12,006 nucleotides of DNA from assembly GCA_027489835.1 (NCBI GenBank), contig JAIXZF010000323.1, positions 1-12,006 of the forward strand, read 5' to 3'. Shown one piece after another: positions 1 through 7,026 of this stretch. Position 1 is the stretch's first letter; every line of letters begins with the position of its first letter. Origin of the DNA: Hyphomicrobiales bacterium. Lineage in GTDB: Bacteria; Pseudomonadota; Alphaproteobacteria; Rhizobiales; Beijerinckiaceae. Both the position numbers and the translations under genes were made by a program. Under the pieces are notes generated by a model. It had not been told where the DNA came from. It ran no database searches and was given only the letters and a program-made list of their open reading frames with translations.

Positions 1-1691
1 ATGCCCGTGAAGATCGACCCGCCCTCATAGATGGAATTCACCGTCCACCGGGGCTCCGCGGCATTCGGCGCGGTGGCCGCGCAGCCGGTGGCCCACGCTT
101 GGATGGTCGGCAGATCGATGCGGCTGTCCGGGATCACGCGGGTCGTGCCCCGGCGGCGCATCATGTCCGCATAGGCCCACGCCGGATTGTTTGAGATCGC
201 GTAGGTCCACGAGGAGCCGTTGTAGGTCGGGAGGTAGCTGCTCGCGATGCAATTGATCTGGTCGGGCAGGCCTTGGAACTGGTCGGTGGCGCGCATGCGC
301 ACGGCGATGAGCGCGACGCCGGGGATGTTGATCGGGTTTTGGTAGCGCACCGAGCGCAGCGCCGAGAATTCCGCCCGGTCGACGTGGCGCGCGGTCGGTC
401 CGGCTGCCGTGGTGCGGGTGAGGCGCACCTCATACTGGCCCGGCCCCGGCGTCCTGAAGGTGCCGCCGAAGATCGAGGCCGCGCCGCTCTTGTCGGTGCA
501 AGTGAGGTAGCCGTTGGTCTGGGTTCCATCGGCGACGCTGGGGCCGTCCCAGATGATGGGGGTGAACGAGCCCCCGACCACCCGGTACTCGCAATAAATC
601 TGGACGGTGAGCTCCGTGCGCTGGCCCTGCTCATCGTAGAACGCGAGGCCCTGCGGGAAGACCACGTCGAGGCTCACCTCGGAGGTGTCGGTCCTCGTGA
701 GGCGCGAGACGCCGATGCCCGTGTCGAGCAGCGCCGTGAAGCTCTCTTCGGTGACCGAGTTGGTGAAGAGCGTCTGCGCCGCATCCACGACGGTGCCGCC
801 GGGGAACGCACCGAAGGCGGAATGGCCGGTGGCCCAGCCTTCGCGGGTCTGGATCTCGATGTTGCCGAAAGCCGAGATCGGCGTGTCGCCGATGCGGATA
901 TCCGAGATGGCCAGCGGCCCCCACCCGACGCACAGGAGCGCGCGCACGTAGCGGTTCGGCCCGACCGCCTCCGTGTAGGGCCGCGCAGCGAGCAGCGGGT
1001 ACAGCCGGCGCGTGCCGACCACCCGAGGGATGAAGGCATAGGGCTCGAAGCGGTTCTGCACGCCCGTGAGGAGCGCGCGCTGCGAGATTGGCTGGCCTTG
1101 GTCGGCTTGCTGGGTCGGGGTGTTCTTGGGCGGCTTGATGAGGCTCTGGACGAGGAGCCCGCCGACCATGGTGAGGCCGATGCCGATGACCGCCGCCGCG
1201 ACCTTGAAGCCGATAGTGCCCGCGGTGAACAGGAAGCCGGCCAGATAGGGGGCAACGAACGCGACCACCACGGTGACGACGACCATCAGGATCGTGCCGA
1301 GGATGCCGCCCTTGCGCTTCTTCTTGTTGCCGGCCGCGGTCCCACCTCCGCCGCCTCCTCCGCCACCGCCGCCGCCCTGAGGCGTCACGCGGACATAGAG
1401 GTTCACGCCCTGCTTGGGCTTCACCCGCGACCACATCTCGCGCGGGATCTCTTCGTCGTTCACCCACACGCGCACGTGGTCGTCGTAGATCGCCGGGAAG
1501 CCGGAGTGCCGCACGATCTCGCGGACGTTCCAGCCGGCCGGGATGCCGAGCTCGACGTGCTTGGCCTCGAAGGGGTTCGGCTGCACCAGCACCGAGGTCA
1601 TCGGGCGCGCAGGCGTCGGCGCAAGCTCCCCGAAGGAGTGCGGCACTTCCATCGCCGGCTTGAACTTTCCGGGAGGGATGAGTTCGGCCAT
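1..1691 (-). CDS. tail tip / host-specificity protein, J-like with I-like N-terminus (C-terminus beyond window)
   Basis: This is an uninterrupted frame from ATG at 1691 to the window edge, 563 codons, with no stop seen; the C-terminal part is missing. The start overlaps the upstream stop as TGATG, with a weak AGG 8 nt upstream, so translation is probably coupled. Residues 1-104 look like a small ubiquitin-like domain. They are followed by 12 consecutive glycines (106-117), a basic patch (KKKRK, 123-127) and two hydrophobic stretches (about 130-147 and 160-180). From about residue 195 the protein becomes J-like, with EPYAFIPRVVGTRRLYPLL and later NPAWAYADMMRRRG, typical of TipJ/J tail tips. 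J proteins form the tail tip and contact the host receptor, usually through their C-terminus, which is not visible here. The N-terminal layout recalls lambda gpI, and no separate I gene is present. Family call firm; receptor specificity unknown. Confidence 0.88.
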   Translation of the reverse strand, partial: MAELIPPGKFKPAMEVPHSFGELAPTPARPMTSVLVQPNPFEAKHVELGIPAGWNVREIVRHSGFPAIYDDHVRVWVNDEEIPREMWSRVKPKQGVNLYVRVTPQGGGGGGGGGGGGTAAGNKKKRKGGILGTILMVVVTVVVAFVAPYLAGFLFTAGTIGFKVAAAVIGIGLTMVGGLLVQSLIKPPKNTPTQQADQGQPISQRALLTGVQNRFEPYAFIPRVVGTRRLYPLLAARPYTEAVGPNRYVRALLCVGWGPLAISDIRIGDTPISAFGNIEIQTREGWATGHSAFGAFPGGTVVDAAQTLFTNSVTEESFTALLDTGIGVSRLTRTDTSEVSLDVVFPQGLAFYDEQGQRTELTVQIYCEYRVVGGSFTPIIWDGPSVADGTQTNGYLTCTDKSGAASIFGGTFRTPGPGQYEVRLTRTTAAGPTARHVDRAEFSALRSVRYQNPINIPGVALIAVRMRATDQFQGLPDQINCIASSYLPTYNGSSWTYAISNNPAWAYADMMRRRGTTRVIPDSRIDLPTIQAWATGCAATAPNAAEPRWTVNSIYEGGSIFTG

Positions 1692-2104
1692 CAATCGAAC
1701 CTGTAGAAGCCCAGAAGGCGATTGCGCCACGCGGTCGTGCGGTACTCCGTGAGGCAGCTATCCGTCTCGGTTTCCACGTGGAGCATCCAGCCGGGTGTCA
1801 CCACCATGGCAAGATGGAGCGGATGACCTCTCATCCTTATGAGGATACCATCACCGAGACGCTCTTCGCCAGCCTCGATCCGCCGGAACAGACGGCTATA
1901 TCGCTCCGCGGCCTCGCGCAGGGACGACGCCTCGATCTCGGCGCTCCAGTGCGCGCCGTCGTAGTCGGGCAAATCCCGGCCGAAACGCTCGCGCCAGACC
2001 ATCCGCACGAGGCCCACGCAATCGCAGCCCTCGCGCGTCGTGCCCCCGGTCACAAACGGAATGCCGATGTAGTCGGCGACCCACTTGGGAGTGTCGGCAA
2101 CCAT
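1691..2104 (-). CDS. NlpC/P60-family phage cell wall peptidase, K-like
   Basis: 137 residues. The NlpC/P60 cysteine peptidase layout is clear: the GCDCVGLVR motif gives catalytic Cys29, HPLHLAMVV gives His97 after a GD-type turn at 84-85, and MLHVE gives His109 as the likely third residue. Relatives cleave peptide stems of peptidoglycan and sit at the tail tip, where they help DNA pass the cell wall or take part in tip assembly. The gene lies just before the J-like gene, as lambda K does. Lambda gpK also carries an N-terminal JAB/MPN domain; this protein begins directly with the NlpC domain, so that part is absent. ATG at 2104 overlaps the upstream stop by one base (TGATG) with no strong ribosome binding site, suggesting termination-reinitiation. 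It has no signal peptide, as expected for a virion component. Confidence 0.9.
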   Translation of the reverse strand: MVADTPKWVADYIGIPFVTGGTTREGCDCVGLVRMVWRERFGRDLPDYDGAHWSAEIEASSLREAAERYSRLFRRIEAGEERLGDGILIRMRGHPLHLAMVVTPGWMLHVETETDSCLTEYRTTAWRNRLLGFYRFD

Positions 2105-2574
2105 CAGAACATGCCGGGGAAGCGCTGGGGGGTCATCTGGAGCGACATGGGCTCCCCGGCGATATCTTCGAACTTCAGCACCCCGGACACGGACTGCGCG
2201 TCGTAGGCCACCGAGCGCAGGGTCATGCCCTGAAACGAGGCCTCAACCGTGTCGGGCGATGAGGCGAGGATGACCTCCAGCGTCACCGTTGGCGGCGTCG
2301 TGATGGTGCGGATGACCTCCACGATCATGCGGTCGATGTTGTCGATGCGCAGCCGGGCCTCTCCGAGGTTCTCCGCGTCCTCGCCGGGGAGCTCCACGCT
2401 GAAGGGGAAGGCGATGTAGAGCTCGCCGCGGCTGGTGACGCTCTCCATGTTGTTGACGAAGCGGAGCGCGCCGTTCTCGATCTCCGGGTGCTCGATGGTG
2501 CAGAGCAGGAGCCACACCTCGCCCGTGTTCTCGGAGAAGGCGCTGGCAAGCGCGTTGGGGGATAGCGTCCTCAT
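2104..2574 (-). CDS. DUF1833-family distal tail protein, in the lambda L position
   Basis: 156 residues from ATG at 2574. That start is chosen because it makes a 4-base ATGA overlap with the upstream stop and has GGAGAG 6 nt upstream; the same frame is open further upstream, but only as a shadow of the previous gene. The sequence fits DUF1833 phage proteins: early CTIEHPEIENGALRFVNN, a central LRIDNIDR motif, a VILASSPDTVEASFQG segment and a C-terminal FPGMF. Family members sit between the tape measure/M-like gene and the NlpC gene, matching lambda gpL, which helps build the ring linking tube to tip. Lambda gpL has a cysteine-rich C-terminal iron-sulfur domain; only one Cys (about residue 25) is present here, so that domain is absent. 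The role at the tube-tip junction is inferred from position. Confidence 0.8.
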   Translation of the reverse strand: MRTLSPNALASAFSENTGEVWLLLCTIEHPEIENGALRFVNNMESVTSRGELYIAFPFSVELPGEDAENLGEARLRIDNIDRMIVEVIRTITTPPTVTLEVILASSPDTVEASFQGMTLRSVAYDAQSVSGVLKFEDIAGEPMSLQMTPQRFPGMF

Positions 2575-2933
2575 GGCAGGCTCTCCAGCGCCATCGAGAC
2601 GCGGCAGTATTGCGTGCCCCCGATAGGCGTGATCGTCGGCGGCGGCCGGCGGAAGCGGAAGGTCTTGGGCGTGCGTGTGCGCGGGTGCAGCCAATCGAAG
2701 GGCAGCGACCCGCCTTGCAGCGTCTCAAGATAGAAGGTTTCGAAGAGCGCCATCTGGTCGGTGTCCATCTGGATGACCAACTGGTATTTGCGGAAGCCCG
2801 TCGTGAACCGGCGGCGCACCTTTGCCGGCCCGCTGTCCATCTGGGTTTCGATGGTCTGGTCTTCGAGGCTTTCCTGATAGCCGTTTTCGAGCGCGTATTG
2901 CGGCAGCGCGACCGGCCAGACAGCGTTCGCCAT
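2571..2933 (-). CDS. minor tail protein, lambda M-like
   Basis: 120 residues from ATG at 2933, with GAGG of AAGAGGTGA overlapping the tape measure stop as ribosome binding site. The pattern matches lambda gpM: an early beta region around YALENGYQES (comparable with FGDGYSQR in gpM), a middle block RKYQLVIQMDTDQMALFETF, then an LQGGSLPFDWLHP stretch comparable with the HGGWKSFLWTPP stretch of gpM, and a C-terminal strand region. gpM-type proteins form a distal tail ring at the end of the tube, next to the tape measure C-terminus. Position directly after the tape measure supports this. Sequence similarity is judged by eye and is modest, so family assignment is likely but not certain. Confidence 0.72.
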   Translation of the reverse strand: MANAVWPVALPQYALENGYQESLEDQTIETQMDSGPAKVRRRFTTGFRKYQLVIQMDTDQMALFETFYLETLQGGSLPFDWLHPRTRTPKTFRFRRPPPTITPIGGTQYCRVSMALESLP

Positions 2934-2937
2934 GATC

Positions 2938-5900
2938 TCACCTCTTCGTCAGGATGCGGGTCGTGCCGTAGTTCGTGCGCATGGGGCCGTCGAGCTCACC
3001 GGCACCGATCTGCCGCCTGACCTCGTCCCGGACCATGATCTGGATGGCGCGCTCACCGTTGGCCCCCTGCTTCTCCTCCGTCTCGATGGGCTCCGCATCG
3101 CTGTTCGTGCGCATGTCGTTGATCTGGATGGAGACGTTGCCGCCCCCGCCGCCGCCGCCTCCCGCGCTCACGCCGAGCTTGCCGTCGGGGCCGCGCTTCA
3201 GCGGCATGATGGCCTCCGGCCCAGCCTCGCCCATGAGCCCGGTGCCGCCGGCCATGGCGAACATGCGCGGGCTGCCGACCACGCCGCCGCCTGCGAACGC
3301 CATCTTCTGGCCGCCTTGGAAGACCGCGCCGTCGGCCGCGGCGAAGAACGAGGAGATGCCGCTCACGAGGGGCTGCACGATGGTGGCCCTGAGGATGGCC
3401 GAGCCGATATCGGCCACGAGCCCCTTGAGGAGCCGCTCCGCATCGACCTTGCCGGTCATCACGGCCTCGCGGAAGGCTCCCTCGATGGCCGAGCCGATGC
3501 TGTCGGCCACGTCCAACCACATGCCCTCATAGGCGGCGGCCTGCGACTTGGCCTCGGCGTTCACCTTCTCCTGCTCAACCGTCGCGCGGATGACCTTCTC
3601 CTTGGCCAAGACCTCCTGCTCCGTGAGTTCGACGCCACGCTCGCGCGCGTCGTTGATCTCCTTCTCAAGCTGAAGCTGGATGCGCCCTTCCGCGCCGCCC
3701 CGGCGAAGCGCCGCCGTGATGCGCTCTTGGCTCTTGAGCCCCTCTTCCATCGAGCGAGTGCGCTCCGCGACCTCGGCCCGGTCCTGCGCGCGGAGCTTCA
3801 GGAGTTCGGTCTGGTAGGCGACTTCTTGCTGGCCCGGCTCGAAGTCTCGCGAGACGCTCCGGGCTTGGTCTTCCTGTTGCCGGCGGCGCGCGGAGACCGC
3901 GTCGGGGGCCGAAGCCTGCCGGCGGATCTCCTCCATCTCGCGGCGCATGGTGGCGATCCGGGCCTCGCCCTCGCGGATCGCGCGGACGCGCTCGCTGTCG
4001 TCCTCGGTCGTGATCGCGCGGGTTGCGGTGGTGATCTGCCCGTTGAGCGTGCCGCGCCAGCCGTTGACGGCGTCTTGGAAGAATTCCGGGGTCTGCCCGA
4101 GCGAGGTCTGCGAGCGGTTCGGCCCCCATGCCATGCGCTGGCCGCCGCGGGTGTCGACGTGGAGCAGATCGCCCCGGGCGTCGTACATGCCCAGCCCGCC
4201 GACCCCCGAGAAAGCGCCCTGTCCGCTGGCCAGCATCTTCACCAGCCGCGCGCGCTCCTCCTGCGAGAGGTTGCGCAGGCTGAAGTCGGCCGCGTTGCCG
4301 TGGTCGTGCTGCGAGCCGCCGTCGCCGCTGCGCTTCCCGGAGGACAGCACCGCGCCGGGGAAGAGGCGCTGGATCTCGGCGACCACAGTGGTGATCGTCG
4401 TGGTCATGCCCGAGGTGTTCACGCCCGGGCGCACCGCGCCGGAGATCGTGTCGCCGCCCTCGGCCGCCGCGCGCCCGCTCATGGGCCGCGCCGGGATGAG
4501 CGGCACCCCGGAGGTGGCCGGAGCGCCCCCGCCGTTGGCCCCAAGCTCTTGCTGGAGGCGCACGTTGAGCCTTAGCTGGCGCTCCAGTTCCCGAAGCTGC
4601 CCGGCGTTCGCGCCGTTGGCCTGTGCGGCCGAGAGCGCGCGCTGGATGCCAAGCTCTTGCTGGGCGTTGTAGAGGCGCTGCGCGTCGGTGTTCTCCTTCT
4701 GGAGGGAGAGCAGTTCGCGGAGGTTCTCCTTGTACTTCTCCAGCGCGGCCGAAAGCTGGGGCGTGATCTCCTTGCCCGCAAGCTGCATCTGGAGGTTGTA
4801 GGCCTTCTGGGCGACCTCGGCCTCGATCTGCGCCCGAGCGCCCTGACCGGCCGTGTCCGTGAGCCGACGCTGGGCGTCGATCTCGATCTCCATGGCCGCG
4901 GCGGTGCGCTCAATCTCCGAGGCCCGGCGCTCAAGGACCGCGTTGATCGCTTGCTGCTCGCCGATGTTGACGCCCGAGCTTTCGCCCTGCTTCACGATGT
5001 TGCGGGCCTCAGCGCCGATGCTGGCCGCCCCGCCAGCGCCGAAGCGGGCAATGTCCTGCGCCTGCCTCTCGGTGTCGCGGCGGAAGGCATCCAGCGGCGA
5101 GCGCAGGCCCTCCAACTGGCGCTTCAGCACCTCGATGAAGTCGCCGTACTGCTTGGCCTTGGTGAGGTCGCCCTGCTTGATGAGGGAGCCGACCGCATCC
5201 TCCAGCGTCTTGATCTGCTCGCGGATGCCCTTCGCCTTGGTCCCGAGGCTGTCGATCTCCTGAATGATGGCCTGCGAGCGCACGACCGGCGCGTTGATCG
5301 CGTCCAGTTCCTCCTGCGCCTGCGCCCTCAGGAGGTCGGTCAGGTAGCGGCCTTCGAATTCGGAATTCTCAGCCGACGAGACGCCGATCCGGGACCGCTG
5401 GCGCACTGGCAGGAAGGAGTTCTGCGCGATGGTGTTTCCGACCGCGATCCGCTCTTGCAGGATGCGATCCATGCGCTGGTTGTCGTTCTCCGGCGTGACG
5501 CCGGCCGCCACGCTGTCGATGGCCGAAGCCGCGGCGTTGCCCAGCGTGGTCACGATCTTGGAGGCGTTGAGGCGCTGGCCCATGCCGGCGATGAGCCGGT
5601 CCCATGCGCTCCCGATGCGGGCGAAGGCCTGCTCCGATGTCTGCGGAAGGTTCTTGAATTCGGCGTTGATCTTGGGAAGCTGCCCGAGCAGCGAGTTGAC
5701 GATCTTGTCCGAGGTCAACTGGCCCTCGGCACCCATGGCGCGAAGCTGGCCGACCGAGACCCCGAGCCCCTGCGCGATGGCCTTGGCCAGCGCCGGCATG
5801 TTCTCCATGATCGAGCGCAGTTCGTCGCCGTTGAGGCGGCCCGCGGCGAGCGCCTGCGAGAACTGGAGCATGCCCGAGGCAAGCTCGCCCGTGCTCGCGC

Positions 5901-6654
5901 CGGAGACGCGGCCGAGCTTCTGCACCGCATCGGTGAGGTCGGTCATCTGGGCGCGCGTGAGCCCGATGGCCTCGTTGTTGCGCGCGAGGCGGAGGTAGGC
6001 CTCGGCGGTCGCCTGCACCGCGACGCCGTTCTCCTGCGCGAGCTTGGTGATCTTGGCCATGGCGTCGGACGCCGCCGCGGCCGAGCCGTAAACGTTCTTC
6101 AGGCGGCCTTCGAGGACGAGGAATTGCTCCTGCGTCTTGAAGGTGGCCGCGACCGCTGCGCCGAAGCCGGCCACGAGCGCCGTGATGCCCGCGCCGACGC
6201 CGAGGATGCCGGCCGCGACCGGTCCCAGAGTGCCGCCGAGACGCCCCATGCCGCCGGCCATCGCGTTGATGCCGCCCACGACGCCGCCAGCCCCGCCGCC
6301 CGCGCCTCCCGCCAGCACCCCCGAGAGGTTGGTCAACTGGCCGGTGAGGTTCTGGGTTTGCTGCCCAACGGTCGAGAGCACGCCGCCGATGGTGCCCAGC
6401 GTGGCCCCCACCTTCGCCGTGGCGGCCTCCTGAGCCGTTGCCGCAGTGGCGGCGGCCTGCGCGGCCTGCGCGGCTTGCTGAGTGGCCTGTGTGCTTTGCT
6501 GGGTCGTGGTGGTCTTGCGCCGCTCCGCGCCCGCCTGCTTATCGGCGGCGTCGGCGACCTTGTTGAGCGAGGTGGCAAGCTGGTCCGCTGCCTGCGCGCC
6601 CTGCTTCAGGCCTGCCGTGTCGATCTGAAAGCCAAGCTGCGCAATGTCGGTCAT
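2938..6654 (-). CDS. tail tape measure protein with embedded M15-type peptidase domain
   Basis: 1238 residues; ATG at 6654 with GGAG 9 nt upstream. It fixes tail length, occupies the tube lumen and is ejected before DNA. Layout: Q/A/T-rich N-terminus (about 45-80); Gly/Ala-rich hydrophobic stretch (about 112-171); the conserved tape-measure domain at about 175-360, including RLNGDELRSIMENMPALAKA; long R/E/Q-rich probable coiled coils (about 390-720 and 860-1060); an M15-like peptidase insert (about 745-850, entered separately); a second hydrophobic part (about 1043-1100); and a lambda H-like end with MAGGTGLMGEAGPEAIMPLK (about 1132-1160), eight glycines (1165-1172) and a basic C-terminus. 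The two chaperone frames just upstream are the expected partners. At the usual 0.15 nm per residue the tail would be near 185 nm, assuming the whole chain is extended. Confidence 0.95.
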   Translation of the reverse strand: MTDIAQLGFQIDTAGLKQGAQAADQLATSLNKVADAADKQAGAERRKTTTTQQSTQATQQAAQAAQAAATAATAQEAATAKVGATLGTIGGVLSTVGQQTQNLTGQLTNLSGVLAGGAGGGAGGVVGGINAMAGGMGRLGGTLGPVAAGILGVGAGITALVAGFGAAVAATFKTQEQFLVLEGRLKNVYGSAAAASDAMAKITKLAQENGVAVQATAEAYLRLARNNEAIGLTRAQMTDLTDAVQKLGRVSGASTGELASGMLQFSQALAAGRLNGDELRSIMENMPALAKAIAQGLGVSVGQLRAMGAEGQLTSDKIVNSLLGQLPKINAEFKNLPQTSEQAFARIGSAWDRLIAGMGQRLNASKIVTTLGNAAASAIDSVAAGVTPENDNQRMDRILQERIAVGNTIAQNSFLPVRQRSRIGVSSAENSEFEGRYLTDLLRAQAQEELDAINAPVVRSQAIIQEIDSLGTKAKGIREQIKTLEDAVGSLIKQGDLTKAKQYGDFIEVLKRQLEGLRSPLDAFRRDTERQAQDIARFGAGGAASIGAEARNIVKQGESSGVNIGEQQAINAVLERRASEIERTAAAMEIEIDAQRRLTDTAGQGARAQIEAEVAQKAYNLQMQLAGKEITPQLSAALEKYKENLRELLSLQKENTDAQRLYNAQQELGIQRALSAAQANGANAGQLRELERQLRLNVRLQQELGANGGGAPATSGVPLIPARPMSGRAAAEGGDTISGAVRPGVNTSGMTTTITTVVAEIQRLFPGAVLSSGKRSGDGGSQHDHGNAADFSLRNLSQEERARLVKMLASGQGAFSGVGGLGMYDARGDLLHVDTRGGQRMAWGPNRSQTSLGQTPEFFQDAVNGWRGTLNGQITTATRAITTEDDSERVRAIREGEARIATMRREMEEIRRQASAPDAVSARRRQQEDQARSVSRDFEPGQQEVAYQTELLKLRAQDRAEVAERTRSMEEGLKSQERITAALRRGGAEGRIQLQLEKEINDARERGVELTEQEVLAKEKVIRATVEQEKVNAEAKSQAAAYEGMWLDVADSIGSAIEGAFREAVMTGKVDAERLLKGLVADIGSAILRATIVQPLVSGISSFFAAADGAVFQGGQKMAFAGGGVVGSPRMFAMAGGTGLMGEAGPEAIMPLKRGPDGKLGVSAGGGGGGGGNVSIQINDMRTNSDAEPIETEEKQGANGERAIQIMVRDEVRRQIGAGELDGPMRTNYGTTRILTKR
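4105..4422 (-). other. M15-type (VanY/L,D-endopeptidase-like) metallopeptidase domain inside the tape measure
   Basis: Residues about 745-850 of the tape measure. VLSSGKRSG leads into SQHDHGNAAD, which fits the S-x-H-x-x-G-x-A-x-D signature of M15 peptidases, and GDLLHVD follows. Predicted zinc ligands are His783, Asp790 and His832; Asp829 is the predicted catalytic acid. The His-x6-Asp spacing and the Asp-x-x-His spacing agree with M15 phage endolysins such as Ply500. Known relatives cut peptide bonds in peptidoglycan stems or cross-bridges. Placed in a tape measure, which leaves the tube during infection, the domain could cut a local hole in the host wall. The motif is seen directly; activity and bond specificity are inferred. 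Confidence 0.8.
6452..6478 (-). repeat. three tandem 9-bp units in the tape measure N-terminus
   Basis: On the plus strand gcggcctgc occurs at 6452-6460 and 6461-6469, then gcggcttgc with one mismatch at 6470-6478. In the coding strand this encodes a repeated Gln-Ala-Ala unit within the Q/A/T-rich region. It is probably simple repeat expansion in a flexible or helical segment. Confidence 0.7.
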
Positions 6655-6666
6655 GAGGCCGGGCTC

Positions 6667-7026
6667 CTATTTCCGCGGCTTGCTCTCCGCGGCAGAGACG
6701 AGGAAGGCGTGGTCCATCTCGCGGATGGCCTCGATCTCCCACGGATCGAGAACGTCCCCGGTGAGGCCGACGTAGGCCGCGACCTCCGTGAAGGTGATCG
6801 GGTCCGGGCCGAAGCCGTTCGAAGTTCGGGCCGACGAAAGCTGCACGAAGGCGTTCCAGACGTGGACCGCTTCCGGCGGCAGCACGGGCGGCTTGGGAGC
6901 CGCCTTGCCGAGGCGCTTGGCCACGACGGCGAGGTGGTCGCTGACCGACCCTCCGCCGCCGCCGTCTGCCTTGAGCCGGAACTGCCACCGCGCATAGGTG
7001 AGAAGCCTTTCCGTCAGCCCTTGATA
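6667..7026 (-). CDS. tail assembly chaperone, -1 frame extension (lambda T-like part of GT)
   Basis: This frame is -1 relative to the chaperone gene at 7424-7014. It is open from at least 7155 through that gene's stop and ends at TAG 6667-6669. The conserved part lies after the upstream stop: VHVWNAFVQLSSARTSNGFG, then DPITFTEVAAYVGLTGDVLDPWEIEAIREMD, typical of the second tail chaperone domain of lambda-like phages. A GTG at 7155 exists but lies deep inside the first gene, and a CTG at 7017 has no proper ribosome binding spacing, so expression as a -1 frameshift fusion is the most sensible reading. Coordinates assume slippage at TTTT 7029-7026; the fusion would be about 252 residues (133 + 119). 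The T part is expected to recruit tape measure or tube subunits. A GGGGG tract follows LKAD. Independent initiation is not excluded. Confidence 0.75.
   Translation of the reverse strand, partial: YQGLTERLLTYARWQFRLKADGGGGGSVSDHLAVVAKRLGKAAPKPPVLPPEAVHVWNAFVQLSSARTSNGFGPDPITFTEVAAYVGLTGDVLDPWEIEAIREMDHAFLVSAAESKPRK

Noticed and set aside
273..1706. Plus-strand frame of 477 codons opposite the tail-tip gene
   Set aside because: Composition is Arg/Asp/Gly/Ala-rich with no recognisable motif, while the opposite strand encodes a clear J-like protein.
2932..4575. Long plus-strand open frames opposite the tape measure (547 codons here; also 4657-7080, 807 codons)
   Set aside because: They are antisense to a clearly recognisable tape measure gene, have Arg/Ala/Leu-rich low-complexity products with no family features, and arise from GC-rich third positions.
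6936..6950. Small hairpin GGTCG-GTCAG-CGACC in the mRNA, loop core like the tube-gap hairpin loop
   Set aside because: Only five base pairs, inside coding sequence and about 75 nt after the candidate slip site, too far to be a normal frameshift stimulator; the shared GTCAG is short enough for chance.
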